Source of the DNA: Cephalotus follicularis
Lineage: Eukaryota; Streptophyta; Magnoliopsida; Oxalidales; Cephalotaceae
Length of the DNA: 64,000 bases
Reading direction: 5' to 3'
Assembly (NCBI GenBank): GCA_001972305.1
Contig: BDDD01001510.1
Location: forward strand, 1 to 64,000
Made by a program: the position numbers and the translations under genes. Shown here piece after piece: positions 32,650 through 44,830 of the stretch; the stretch's first letter is position 1, and each line of letters begins with the position of its first letter. The notes beneath the pieces were generated by a model. That model did not search any database. It was not told the origin of the DNA and worked only from the letters and a program-made list of their open reading frames with translations.

Positions 32650-33819
32650 GGAATGGAGCGAGATGCTCAATGTTAATGGAGCCGAGCGTGCTCACGGACA
32701 TGTATGTGATGTAAGGATAGTAATCGGGGAGTGCACAATGCCCCCGTGAAGCGGTGTGAAAGGGTTCATTAGAGGTTCACGACCATTAAGTTTTATGAAA
32801 TGTTCTGTTTCATGAGATATGAACAGAAAAAAAAAAAGGTTTTAAAGATGTTTTGTTTATGAATGTGAAGAAAACGATTTTACTGATGTTTTCAAGTATG
32901 GTTGTTATACAAGCCAAAAGAACGTATGTTTGGAAAATATTTTTGATTGTTTTCAAGTAGGTTGGTGTTATACACCAGAAAATGCATGATTTTGGAAATG
33001 TTCTCATTTTATGAAAACTATCAGAAACAATGGATTTTGACAGTGAAATGTGTTAGTTTTATAAAACCAGAAGAAGATTTTTAACGATATTTTAAAGTGA
33101 ATGAACTAGAAATGTTTTGATAAAGATTATAAAAAACAACGGATTTCAATGACGTTTTATGACTAAGATCCTAACTGGGCTATTTGAGCTCACTCCTTTC
33201 AATGTCTTGTTCTCAAACAAATCTTCTAGGAAACGTTGAACGTGAAGTTGCGAGCTTTAGAGGAAGTTCACAAAAGAAGTGTAAGGAAAGGAAGTACGAT
33301 ATCCTATGAAGTTATGTTTTAATGTCATGTGTTAATGTTTTCCGCCATGTAACATTTTATGATAAACGATGTGTATATGTTAAAATAAGGAAATGAATGC
33401 TATAGGTTATGATGTTTCTATGTAAGATGATGATATCAAAAGTTATTGAGCATACTTGAGAGTATGAGAAATTAATGGTAATGGTGAGTATATGATTGTT
33501 TTATGATGTAATAAGTTTATGTTTTTCCACTGTGTAAGGTTATATGCTAAGTGATGTACAAATGCAAAGGTATTAGAAACGATCATGATGATGAGAATAT
33601 GACATTTTGAACTTGGTGTTCAAAGATTTGAACCTATGTGATCATATGAAGTTATTGAGTAATAATGCTAGGTTTTAAATGTAAGTTAAGATTAAATGAT
33701 TAATGGATCGTTAAATGATTAAACGATTTGATGGTTAATGGTTCACCCCACGTAACGCACCGATTTCTCGAGGCTCTCTTTGAGCATAAAGTGGACTCGG
33801 GTCGGGGGCGTTACAGAAA

Positions 33820-33831
33820 TGATATCAGAGA
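33820..33831 (+). other. E1 primer binding site, mutated
   Basis: TGATATCAGAGA lies four bases after the LTR end; one G to A change inside the conserved TGGTATCAGAG and a different last base. Confidence 0.85.
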
Positions 33832-34386
33832 GTTGATTTTGTTATATTTAAGGATATGAGATGTGTGAATATATTTTCCGATCTGATTTCTTTAGATGTC
33901 ATTAAAGATTGAGTCAGATCATTTGGAGACTAGTATAAGATTTAACATCTGGGAATCAGAAACTTGCGAAGAGAGAATTTGTACTCGCATATGTCCAATA
34001 GAAGAAGTGTATAGATAGAAGTTAGCAAGAAAGAATGAATGCTTTAGAGAAGCCAAGTTAAGTATGAAAGTCCTTTTGAGGTATATATGGTGAATGAATG
34101 GGATAAGAGAAAATGTGCTAATGATGATAAAGCGTATCTGAGAAGAGATACCCAATGATGACGAGTCTAGCGATGAAGACTAGAATATTTGTGAAGGAGC
34201 TTTATGTAAGAAATGAATAGTGAATGTAAGATATGTGCAAGGAAGTGTAGATGTTAGTTCCTTGGAAGGATTTGAGTAGAATTGTCTACGGTTAAGGGCT
34301 AACTCATAAGTTAAAGAGACGACCGACTTAAGACGAAGTCACGATCAAAGAAGGAACGTATCGGTCAACAAAGAAGAACCGTTTGC

Positions 34387-34900
34387 GTGGCAACATCCGA
34401 AAACCTTTTCGGAGTGACAGATCCTTTGGAGACCGAAGTATGGATCCAAGGAAATGAAAAGATCTTCAGAGCGATGGATTGTACCGATTGTCAGAAGGAA
34501 GAGTTTCCGTTTGACAAGATAGAAGGAGAAGCATATCAATGGTGGGACATGATCAAGATCATGAAGACACGTTGGGAGTTAGATGCAATGACGTGGGAAG
34601 TGTTTAAGGAAATATTTACGGACAAATATTTTCCTCAGTCGATGAAGGATAAGATGGAAGAGGTCTTTCTTCGTTTTGAAGAATGTCAGTCCGAATCAAT
34701 AGCACTGTATGAGGCGAAGTTGCGAGGTTGTCTCGATATGCGGCTCACATGGTGTCAACGGAGCAAAGAAGAACGAATAGGTTTCGCAAGGGTTTGGAAC
34801 CCAATGTTCAAAGGTTGTTGATAGCATAGGATCCACAAACGTACAAAGCGGTGTTGATGGATGCAATAATCCAAAATACCAACAAAAGCGAAAGGACCAA
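34387..34900 (+). pseudogene. E1 gag remnant (Del/Tekay-like)
   Basis: Open for 144 codons from 34387. The core reads EVWIQGNEKIFRAMDCTD, then EGEAYQWWDMIK and a FKEIFTDKYFPQSMKDKM segment, which is the retrotransposon gag domain. It is close to the broken gag of E2 (42834-42430, minus) and more distantly related to G0 gag. A stop at 34819 ends it. The 5' leader at 33920-34140 also matches E2 at about 43380-43100. No zinc knuckle is recognised, and the protease that should follow is largely missing, since RT starts only about 420 bp further on. Confidence 0.85.
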
Positions 34901-35244
34901 GGACAAGGAAAGATGAAGGTAGGTGAATCCTCTATCTACAGCAGCAAGAAAGGAAGGTCTAATAGAGAAAGAGAGAATGGAGTTCTATAACTCTGAGCAT
35001 CAGTTAGAACATACGTCATGATAACTGAGGATGTGGATGATTCTAATGACGTTGAGATAGGCATGGATTGAATTTCGGTGAATCATGCAAATGTTGATTG
35101 GTATTGCAAGAAGGATAAGTCTCGATAACCAATCAATCGGAGTTTGGTTACCAGAGCGCAAAAGTCAGTAAACCCCTAAATTTCATATCAGCAATCCAAG
35201 CTGGATGATTGTTGAAAAGCGATTCTGAAGGTTACCTTGCTTAG

Positions 35245-35900
35245 GTGGTGAACACTAAGGAAGAAAGGATGAAGATGGAAGATGTTCACGTGGTTAAGGA
35301 TTTTATGGATGTGTTTCCTGAAGATATACCGAACATACTACTTGATCAAGAGATAGAGTTTGCAATGGACTTAGTACCTAAAATGACTCCAGTTTCAAAG
35401 AGTCCTTATCGTATGGTACATACTGAGTTAAAAAGGATGGAAGAATCATTTGCAAGAGCTTTGGATAAAGGACTTATCCGACCAAGTGTATCACCATGGG
35501 GTGCACCGGTGTGGTGTGTAAAGGAGAAATACGGGACAATGAGACTCTGTACCGATCGCTAAGGATCGACGATCTGTTTGATCAGCTTAAGAATACTTAA
35601 GGATCGACCTTCGATCAGGTTATCATCAAGTAAAGGTCAAGAGGTGGGATGTACCGAAAACTACTATTCGGACAAGATACGGACACCTCGAGTTTTGGTA
35701 ATGTCATTTGGATTGACAAATACTCCAGCCCTTTTCATGGATTTGGCGAATAAAGTATTCAGCATATTGTTGGACCAGTTCGAGGTAGTTTTTAGTGATG
35801 GTATTTTGGTATACTCCAAAAGTCAAGCGGAGTATGAAGAGCTTTTGACCAATGTGCTGCAAACTTTTAGGAGGGATGTATGATGAGTCCAGCAAGTGCC
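35245..35900 (+). pseudogene. E1 reverse transcriptase remnant
   Basis: It begins in the protease-RT linker with DVHVVKDFMDVFPEDIPNIL, then EFAMDLVPKMTPVSKSPYRM and IRPSVSPWGAPVW, all characteristic of Del/Tekay-type gypsy RT. A stop and deletion follow at about 35560, with only traces of the IDDLFDQL and SGYHQ segments in other frames. It then resumes FGLTNTPALFMDLANKVF. The catalytic box, normally FIDDILVYS, reads VVFSDGILVYSK at about 35785-35820: the Asp pair is lost. Not functional. Confidence 0.88.
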
Positions 35901-37205
35901 AATTTTGGATGAAGAAGGTACCTTTCTTAAGTCACTGGATGTCACGAGAAGGCATTTCAATGGACCATGATAAGACTATGACAATAAAAGAATAGTAAAG
36001 ACCAATGTTGGAACCAGAAATATGAAGTTTTCTTGGATTGATAAGCTACTACCGAAGGTTCGTTGAAAGTTTCTCTCGCATTGCAAACCCTCATTCAAGG
36101 GTGACACGGAAGAATGTTAAGTTCGAATGGTCTGATCAATGCGAAGAGAGTTTCTTGGAGTCTCAAGGATTATGAGTGTACCATCCAGGAAAAGAGAACG
36201 TTTTGACGGATGTTTTGAGCCAGAGGAGCATAAAAGTTTTGACACCAATGATTATCATACAAGAGAAGTTATTAAGGGATTTCCAAAGATTGAACTTGGA
36301 AGTTAGAAAGCAAGGACGAATAGCTTTCTTATCTTAAGTTGTAGTTTGACTGCCTTTAGTTGAACTAACGAATCAAGTAGTGTTAGTCTGATGATCCGAA
36401 GCTTAAAGAAGACAACGCATAGAGGTGTTGAATGTCTATATGTCGGGAGAAAGCGAACGTCGTGGTAGCTGCTTTAAGTCACGAGAGCATGGGAAAGTTG
36501 GCAACAATGAGTTCCATACAAGAGGAGTTATTAAGGTATTTCAAAAGGTTGAGTTTGGGACTTAAAAGGTAAAGAGAAGAAGATTAATTATGTCAAGTCA
36601 TATTTCAACCATCTTTAGTGAAAAGAGTTAAGCTGCATCAAGTTGATGATTCGGATGCTCAAGGAGATAGCGGACAGAGATGTTGAACGCTTATGTATGG
36701 GAAGAAGAAAGAGGAAGGAAATTGTTGGAAACAAAAAAGGTACAAATTATAATTGGGAAAGTAAAGAAGCATCTTCTAGCAGCCCAAAGTGAATAAAAGA
36801 GTTATGCGGATAAGTGAAGAAAGGAGTTACAATTGGAAGTGAGAGATCTTGTTTTTCTTAAAGGTTTTGCCTTAGAAAGGAGTAAAGAGATTTGGCAAAA
36901 AGGGAAAGCTTAATCAGTAATATATTGGACCATTGGAGATTTTGGAAAGAATCGGAAAGGTTTTATATAGGTTTGTATTGCTACCAAGTCTCTCTCACGT
37001 CCATGATGTGTTTCATATAGTCAACCCCTATCATGTTATGAGAGCTGAAACAATACAAGTACATGAGAAGTGGTCATACAATGAGCAACCGGTGAGAGTT
37101 TTGGATCAAAAGAACAAGTTTTACGGAACACAACTTTTCTGTTTGGAAAAATGTTATGGAGAAATAATGAAGTCTACGAAGCCACTTGGAAATTGGAGGA
37201 AGTAA
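35901..37205 (+). pseudogene. E1 RNase H / integrase remnant
   Basis: The middle part (35901-36900) is too decayed to assign motif by motif. At 36933-37205 the integrase C-terminal region is open: EILERIGKVLYRFVLLPSLS, HVHDVFHIVNPYHV, then NEQPVRVLDQKNK. It corresponds to the segment before the chromodomain-like tail of Del/Tekay elements. The catalytic integrase core was not recognised. Confidence 0.75.
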
Positions 37206-37271
37206 CGAGACATGAATACCGTCTTCTTTTGAGTATAATGTATAGCAAATTTTGAGGAAAATTTTTTTTGT

Positions 37272-37284
37272 AAGGAGGGTAGAT
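37272..37284 (+). other. E1 polypurine tract
   Basis: AAGGAGGGTAGAT directly precedes the 3' LTR start TGTAATGACC at 37285, in the usual position for plus-strand priming. Confidence 0.85.
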
Positions 37285-37706
37285 TGTAATGACCCGAATT
37301 TTCCATTGAAGATATTAATTATGGAAAGATGATTGCTTTTATGTAATTGGCAAATATTTCAAGGGACTCGTAGTATGACCCTACGCTCGGGGGGTTTGGG
37401 GGTTCCGCTCCCCTGTGAGCGGACGGGGGGTCCCGCTGCCTGGACAGCGGGCAGGGGCTCAGGGGCAGTGCCCAAAGAAGAAAGTTTAAATTGGTTGTTG
37501 CTTTGGACTGGAAATTCTGGATTAAGCGCCGACGGTTCCAGGTAAAGAGTCGACGCTTTGGAGGCAACTGACAACGCTCCAAATGTAAGCTTCGACGCTT
37601 CGAGATCAAGTATTGAGGTTGACCTGGACGAGACTTAAAGCGGCGACGCTTTGTAGGAAAGTGTCAGCGCTTTAGTCAGGATAAAAGTTGGAGAACTCAG
37701 AATAAG
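37285..37706 (+). repeat. E1 3' LTR, first piece
   Basis: Near-identical to 19375-19800, including the G-run cluster and the GTCGAC array. It is interrupted by E2 at 37707 after the duplication ATAAG (37702-37706). Overlapping short frames on both strands are not genes. Confidence 0.9.
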
Positions 37707-40508
37707 TGTAACGTCCCCGATCCGAGCTCACTCTATGCTCAAAGCGAGCTACGGGGGTCGAGTGCGTTACTTGGGGTGAACCATTAACCATCAAATCGTT
37801 TAATCATTTAACGATCTGTTAACCTTGAACCATTTAAACCATCACTATGATTTATCATATTCTATAATATCAAAACATCAAAATATATTTATAACTTTAA
37901 ACACTAAACTTCACAGGATCTGATTCATGATACTCCATAATCATTTAATCAATTACGATCTAGCATGTTCAATAACTTCATGGGATACTTTTACATCTTT
38001 TAAGATCATACTCATAATAATTTCATAATGACAATCCCTTCGGATACCTTACAATTGATCATAACTTAACATATTACACAGCGAAAATATAAACTTATAG
38101 CTTTGAAAGCAACATACAAAACATCATAGCATAACATACTTCTTTTTCAACACTTCTTTTATGAACTTCCTCTAAAGCTCTTAATTCCACCTTCGATCAT
38201 TTCCTGGAAATTTTAAGTTGAAAACAAACATTGAAAGGAGTGAGCTCAAACAGCCCAGTAAGAATCATAGTCATAAAACGTTATTAAAATCCATAGTTTT
38301 TGACAATCTTTATCAAAACGTTTACAAATCATACCTTTCAAAACATCGTTGAAAACCATCTTTTAGTTTTATAAAACCAGAACATTTTACTATCAAAATA
38401 CACTTAACTGGTAACTTTCGTAAAATCAGAACATTTCCAAAATCATACATTTTTTGGAATATAGCCTAACCATACTTAAAACAAACATCATTTAAAATCC
38501 TTTTCTGGTATAACTACCAACACATTTCACATTCATTCTTTTCTGTTCATATCTAATGAAACAGAACATTTCATTTTCTTTTTCTGACCATATCTCATGA
38601 ATCAGAGCATTTCATAAATAACAGAGGGGTTGTATAAACTTAAATAACCCAATTGAACCTGTCACCGGGGCAAGGTGCACATCCTTGATCACCAACTTAC
38701 ACCACATGCATGTCCGTGAGCACTCTCCACTCATAACATTAATCTTTTACTAGATTAATCCTCCCTGGATCGCAATCTAGTAGTTGTTCATCTCAGTTCG
38801 TTGTATTTTCTCATTTTGTAAAAACATTTCATAAAACATTTCTTAATACTCTGAGTGGTCAGCTCAAAGCATTCATAAAATAAATTCGTACAACCTTTGT
38901 AAAACCGAGTTTACATATAGCAACGTAAAACAGTAAAATCATAAAATCATAAATTTCATAACGAAGAATAAACAAATAATTTTATCAAGAAATTGATAGA
39001 ATTTCAGAATATATAAAGCATGATAAGAAAATTTAAGTATTAACATTAAGAATATCAGAAAATACAACATTTCGAAAATAAATGGAATAGAATTCTTTGG
39101 CGAAAGTAAAATTTTTCCTTACACCCATAAAATACTCTGGAAAGGTGATCAGGATTCCTTACCTTGTTTTGATCTCCTTCTCTCCCATGATTCATCCTAG
39201 CCAATACTCAACAGAACTAACCCCAACAGTAAAAACCAACACAACAATATATACGATTCAGTCCAAAATAAACATGCATAGCATTTATCAACTACAAAAA
39301 TGCACGCTAAATGTTCCTAAACATGTCATTGAACTCACCTATTAACCATAGCAACTGTACAATTGAACCGCAATTTCACTTCCGAACATTTTGAAGTTGT
39401 TTCCGATTATCGATCATCACTTCCCTTCATAGTCGAACCAAATTACCAACTCACTCACTGCACACAATACATTTCTATTACGATCAACGCAGTCACCGGA
39501 GCGCTGGCTAAATTCGGCATTTCCGGTCGACTCACCCAACTTGTGAAACACCCATAAACAGGTTCCACATTAAACGGTCTACTCAAAACCGTTCAAAACT
39601 CGCCGTGAATTGGCACCGAACACCATGTCACCGGCGCCAGCGAGTTGTGACTCTCTGAGTCAACTTGCTGGACCTCAACAGGTCGGATCACCACCCAAAA
39701 ACATCACACAACACCTGGTCAACACATCCATGCCCTTGACTCGCCAAGACTCGGCGCCAAACGCGCGATCTTGGGCGGCCGTGAGTCAACTCGCTGAGTC
39801 GACTCAGTCAACACATCCCGGCCGAGAAACGCCTCAACGACGGTCAAAATGGATAAAGCGGGCCTCCATATGAAAACCCACTCCATCCGCGGCGCCAATG
39901 GCGCCGGAAAACGCACGGAGAAGCGGCGACAGTGGCAGGGAAGATGAAGAAAAGAAGAAAAAGAGAAGAGGAAAGGAGGAGTTACCTTCGGCCAGTGCGC
40001 CTGGGTGGTCCGCCGTCCTTTCCCGGTCACGTGGCTGCCTCTAGCGTCGTCCCTGGTGCCCTCTCTCCCTCTCTCTCCTCCTGTCTATCCCGGCCTCTCC
40101 CTCTCTCTCTGCTGCATCTTCATTTTAACGGGCGCGTAATGCGTCCATGTCCCTCTCCCTCTTCCTTTAATATTTCTGCTTCCCCTTTAGTATTTACTGA
40201 CAAAATACTAAGATCTGGGTCCCGATTATTCCGCAAATTGTGACAGAAATTATCCAAACGGCAACCAAAATAATCTTAAAAATAATGCGAACATAGGACC
40301 TTACCATCGTGCATTAAAATAGACTTTATTATTCGTTTTGAACATCATAATTGCGGCTTCAAATACGAAATGCCTTGGAACATTTCCTTATCATCCCCCT
40401 TTCAAAACTCGAACTTATAAAAGGGAAAACATCATCAAATTCGAGAATTTCACTATTCTCATTAATTCTGTAATAAGATTTCATTTTATGAAAAACTCGG
40501 GTGTTACA
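37707..40508 (-). repeat. E2 3' LTR (2802 bp)
   Basis: The left part (37707 to about 39150) matches the last 2 kb of the E1 LTR in reverse, with one rather than eight copies of the CTTTGAG hairpin (at about 38855-38875). The right part is different: GAGTC palindromes including CTGAGTCGACTCAG (about 39800), a GA-rich tract (39935-39980) and a CT-rich tract (40060-40110), a layout like that of the copia B and C LTRs. It ends CTCGGGTGTTACA at 40508. Confidence 0.88.
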
Positions 40509-40527
40509 TTCTCCCCTCCTTAAAAAA
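40509..40527 (-). other. E2 polypurine tract
   Basis: On the minus strand TTTTTTAAGGAGGGGAGAA immediately precedes the LTR start TGTAACACCC. This places the 3' LTR at 37707-40508. Confidence 0.85.
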
Positions 40528-42429
40528 ATCTCGTCCCGAGATTTCCTACTCGTAGAATTCTAACTCATCTGCATCAATCAATTCATAATCATACGATCCA
40601 TAACCATATGGTTTATGACTGCATAATCCGTAACCGTACAGTCTGTATCCGTATCACTCAGGCTCCAAGATCTCAGCATGATACCTATTATTATTTCAAA
40701 ACTCCAAATAACTCCAATTATTACTTTATTCAGTTAATCACTTTCAATCTCCCAACCAGTAAGGATTTTACACTGGTATATCTAGCATAGTTCCATATAA
40801 TCCAATCAATCATACCCAAAAATGCTATAAAACCTTAAACAATCATACCCTATCAGCTGAATAATCAAATGAATACATTCTAAATCGTATAATCTCCCGA
40901 AATTTGGGCATGTAGTATTTGTTTATCGGACTATCCCACCTGTAGAGAAAAACACATTTATATATCTACACTCCCGAAGGAGGAACCGGCAGTTTATAAA
41001 TGGGCTCTACCCTCAGTAGACAACAACTCAATAGAATTACATCATTATAGAACCTCAAGTGATGAATCCATCCAAAATCATATTCTTAAGATTTCTCAAA
41101 ATTTGGGCATGAAGTATTCGTTTATCAGACTCCATGCCACCTGATAAACCACAGTTTATATGCTTGGGGATCAACCCTCATATCTACTCACAATCTATAT
41201 GTTGGGGGCTCATCCCACACCATACTACATCATAACCAAATCAAATATATCATACACCAATCAACTTATGCACTTCCACATGCCGGAAGGTCTAATACAT
41301 GAACACACATTTATATTCCAGCACTGTCACAAGCCAACATGTCATATAATGTACGTATACTATTCATCTACATCAACTAACTAATACAAACATAAATCAA
41401 AAGAATGTAGATCCTTACCCTGCACTCGGAATGTCTAATCACTGACGCGTCCACCTGAACCTGAACTTGAACCTGACCCACTTCATTACAATGAAACAGG
41501 TCAGCAGCTAATGACAGTATACAATATACATAAGCAATGAACGTGTGCATAGGTGTAACAGACATATATATAATGTCAATCATATGAAATGTGTACATGG
41601 CTTAAGAAATGTGAAGAATGTCATTTCATATCCTTATAAGTCCTAACATAATTCTTCATCAGCAACTCCACCATATACCATCATCCGGGGCCTATTGTCC
41701 CGTATCAACCCACAACCATGCTATATCATTTACATTTCATATCCGTTTACGGTCTATAGCTCCATGTCCATTTACAATCTATATCTGTCTAGTACTTTAA
41801 CATCTAGTGATTGACTAAATATATATGCTATCCCATACCAGCATATATAAACAGTTAACTGTCCTATCAGTTCATTCACAATCTAGTTCGAGCATCCTTG
41901 CAATGCCCATCCATAACCAACTATACACCATCCATTCACATTCTATCTCCATCAACCTCTATTCGATACAGAAGCTATTCAGACAACACTTATGCCTTCC
42001 TGCCCATTCGATCGATCGCTTAGCCAATTCGGCTTACTCGGTCGGTCACTTAGCAGTTATACAGTTCATAGTTCTCACTATCACTTCATTTGGTATAATC
42101 CCATAGGATTTTGGAAGGTCTGCCTTCCGGGCAAGTCTAGACTACTTGGCATCCTTAGGCACCACTTCAGAGGTTCAAACACTAACCTGATCTCAAACGG
42201 AATCAAATCCACACAAAACCGAGCAGTTTCACTGAGACGGGGCTATTGGCGTCAACACCATCCTTATTGTAACAGTCTACACAAGTTCGGTAAGTGTAGG
42301 GCCAATCCAACCAATTAATGGCACTTCTAATCAGCAACAATACAATTACTCAACAATCCTTGAATGTTGGGTTTTAAACTCTCGCAAAACCTATTCGTTC
42401 TTCTTTGTTCCGTCAACAATATGTGAGTA
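40528..42429 (-). other. E2 interior without recognisable pol
   Basis: About 1.9 kb between the gag remnant and the 3' LTR. I find no protease, RT, RNase H or integrase motif on either strand. Short frames at 40608, 41160, 41618 and 41992 lack signatures. It may be highly decayed pol or replacement sequence. The repeated Arg/Tyr-free spacer words (CCATAACCATATGG, CCGTAACCGTACAG near 40600) are small local repeats. Confidence 0.55.
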
Positions 42430-42834
42430 GCGTTTCGAGACAGCCTCGCAAAATTTGCATCGTATCGAGCTACCGATTTTGACTTACCTTGTTCCAATCG
42501 AAGGGAAATCTTCTTCCATTTTGTCCTTCATCATCTGAGGAAAATATTTGTCCATAAATATTTCCTTAAACCTTTCCCACATCATCGGTTCTAACTCCTG
42601 ACGTGTTTTCGTCCTCTCGATCATGTTCTACCATTGATTCGCTTATCCTTCTAGCTTGTAAATCGAAAGCTCTACCTGTTGACGATCCGTGCAATTCAAG
42701 GTTCTGAAGATCTTTTCGTTTCCTTGAATCCATGCTTCCGCTTTCATAAGATCTACTTCCCCCGAAAACATCTTCGGATTTGCCTCGCAAACTATTATGG
42801 GGCTGACCTTTCTGGCAAGGTGCTTGATGGTCAT
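42430..42834 (-). pseudogene. E2 gag remnant
   Basis: Minus frames from 42834 give a GEVDLMKAEAWIQGNEKIF segment with RTLNCTDRQQVELSIYKLEG, followed after a stop by the KTRQELEPMMWERFKEIF-like segment. It parallels E1 gag at 34387 nearly residue for residue, but with stops and a frameshift. Confidence 0.8.
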
Positions 42835-43439
42835 TACCGTTGTTTTTAGTAATAACTCAAGCCAATCGATTCAACACTGCGTTTAGAGAATTATCTTCTT
42901 TATCCTCTTATGCATTCCCGTTCCGTGTTTGACCACGATCTCTTCTTGCTTCAACCATCTCTTTAACTTATGAGTCAACCCTTAACCTTAGGCAGTTCTA
43001 CTTAATACCTTACAGGGAAACTAACATCTACACTTCTTTACACATATCCTACATATTATACCCCAAGTTCCTTCGTTGTCATTTCAATCTTCATTGCTAG
43101 ACTCATCGACATCGGGTATCTTCTCTCATACACGCCTTATCAATATCGGCAAGTTTTCTCTAACTTCTCGTATAACTATTCCATTCATTCCCCATATAAA
43201 CCTCAAAAGAACATTCATACTTAACTTAGCTTGTCTAAAGCATTCAACATTTCTTGCTAACTTCTGTCTATACATTTCTTCCATTCGACATATGCGCGTA
43301 TAAAATTCTCTCTTCACAAGTTTCTAATTCCTAGATATCAAATCTTGTAGTAGTCTCCAAATGATCTGACTCAATCTTTGATGACATCTACAGAAATCAG
43401 ATCAACAATATCTCCACGTTTTTTATATCCTCAAAATAT

Positions 43440-43522
43440 ACCAATATTCAACTCTCTGATACCATCACTGGTATCAACATTAATCACAATGCTAGTCACC
43501 AAAATCTCTCAAATACCATTCT
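43440..43522 (-). other. E2 primer site region with a displaced second site
   Basis: On the minus strand the sequence just after the 5' LTR reads ATGGTATTTGAGAG, a mutated primer site (positions about 43507-43520). About 60 bp further in is an intact TGGTATCAGAGAG (about 43453-43465), with another GATACCAGT half beside it. The region between looks like a short duplication of the primer site. Confidence 0.6.
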
Positions 43523-44825
43523 TGTAACGCCCCCGATCCGAGCTCACTCTATGCTCAAAGCGAGCTACTGGGTCAGGTACGTTACGTGGGGTGAACCATT
43601 AACCATGAAATCGTTTAATCATTTAACGATCTGTTAACCTTCAACAATTTAAACCATCACTATGATTTATCATATTCTATAATCTCAAAACATCAAAATA
43701 TATTTACAACTTTAAACACTAAACTTCACAGGATCTGATTCATGATACTCCATAATCATTTAATCAATTACGATCTAGCATGTTCAATAACTTCACGGGA
43801 TACTTTTACATATTTTAACATCATACTCATAATACTTTCATAATGACAATCCCTTCGGATACCTTAAAATTGATCATAACTTAACATATTACACAGCGAA
43901 AATATAAACTTATAGCTCTAAAAGCAACGTACAAAACATCATAGCATAACATAATTCTTTTTCAACACTTATTTTACAAACTTCCTCTAAAGCTCTTAAT
44001 TCCACCTCTTTTTCACTGAGTCAACTCGCTGGACCTCAACAGGTCTGATCACCACCCAAAAACAACACAGAATCACATGGTCAACACATCCCTGCCCTTG
44101 ACTCGCCAAGAATCAGCGCCAAACGCGCGTTCTTGGGCGGCCGTGAGTCGACTCGCTGACTCGACTAAGTCAACACATCCCGGCCGAGAAACGCCTCAAC
44201 GACGGTCGAAATGGATAGAGCGGCCCCCCTAGAGGAAAACCCACTCCATTTGTGACTCCAACGGTGCCGAAAAATGCGCGGAGAAGCGGCGACAGTGGCG
44301 GGGAAGAAGAAGAAAAGAAGAAAAAGAGAATAGGAAAGGAGGAGTTACCTTCGGCCAGTGCACATGGGTGGTCCCGTGGCTACCTCCGGCGTCGTCCCCG
44401 GTGCCCTCTCTCCATCTCTCTCCCGCTGTCTCTCACGGCCTCTCCCTCTCTCTCAGCTGCGTCTTCATTTGCACGGGCGCGTAATGCGCCAGTGTCCCTC
44501 TTTCTCTTCCTTTAATATTTCTGCCTCCTCTTTAGTATTTACTAGCAAAATACTAAGATCTGGGTCCCGATTATTCCGCAAATTGTGACAGAAATTATCC
44601 AAACGACAACCAAAATAATCGTAAAAATAATGCGAACATAGGACCTTACCATCGCGCATGAAAATAAACTTTATTAGCCATTTTGAACATCATGGAACAT
44701 TTCCTTATGATTCCTCTTTCAAAACTCGAACTTATAAAAGGGAAAACATCATCAAATTCGAGAATTTCACTATTCTCATTAATTTCATAATAAGATTTCA
44801 TTTTACGAAAAACTCGGGTGTTACA
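43523..44825 (-). repeat. E2 5' LTR, internally deleted (1303 bp)
   Basis: It starts TGTAACGCCCCCG at 43523 and ends GGTGTTACA at 44825, matching both ends of the left LTR. At about 44008 it jumps from CTCTTAATTCCACC to CACTGAGTCAACTCGCTGG; the left LTR has about 1.5 kb between these points (38195 to 39655). Frames at 44252-44659 are translations of GA- and CT-rich tracts. Confidence 0.88.
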
Positions 44826-44830
44826 ATAAG

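Larger units (their letters stand above)
31573..33815 (+). repeat. E1 5' LTR, second piece
   Basis: The LTR resumes after copia B with GGAGATCAAAGTGAGGTAAGG, matching the 3' LTR at about 45173. It runs through the 44-bp array and ends CGGGGGCGTTACA at 33815, right before the primer site. The last 2 kb match the E2 LTR in reverse orientation although the LTR starts of E1 and E2 differ. Confidence 0.88.
37707..44825 (-). mobile_element. Gypsy element E2, no pol, with unequal LTRs
   Basis: Exact ATAAG duplications (37702-37706, 44826-44830) flank a 7119-bp insertion. Left LTR 37707-40508 (2802 bp), right LTR 43523-44825 (1303 bp), interior about 3.0 kb with only a gag remnant. On the minus strand the LTRs start TGTAACACCCGAG and end GGGACGTTACA (GGGGCGTTACA in the right copy). 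The right LTR lacks about 1.5 kb by internal deletion near 44008. It is younger than E1, in whose 3' LTR it lies. Confidence 0.9.

Noticed and set aside
41992-42318. 108-codon plus frame as a possible E2 gene
   Set aside because: It is antisense to the E2 gag orientation and shows no retroelement or host-protein motif.
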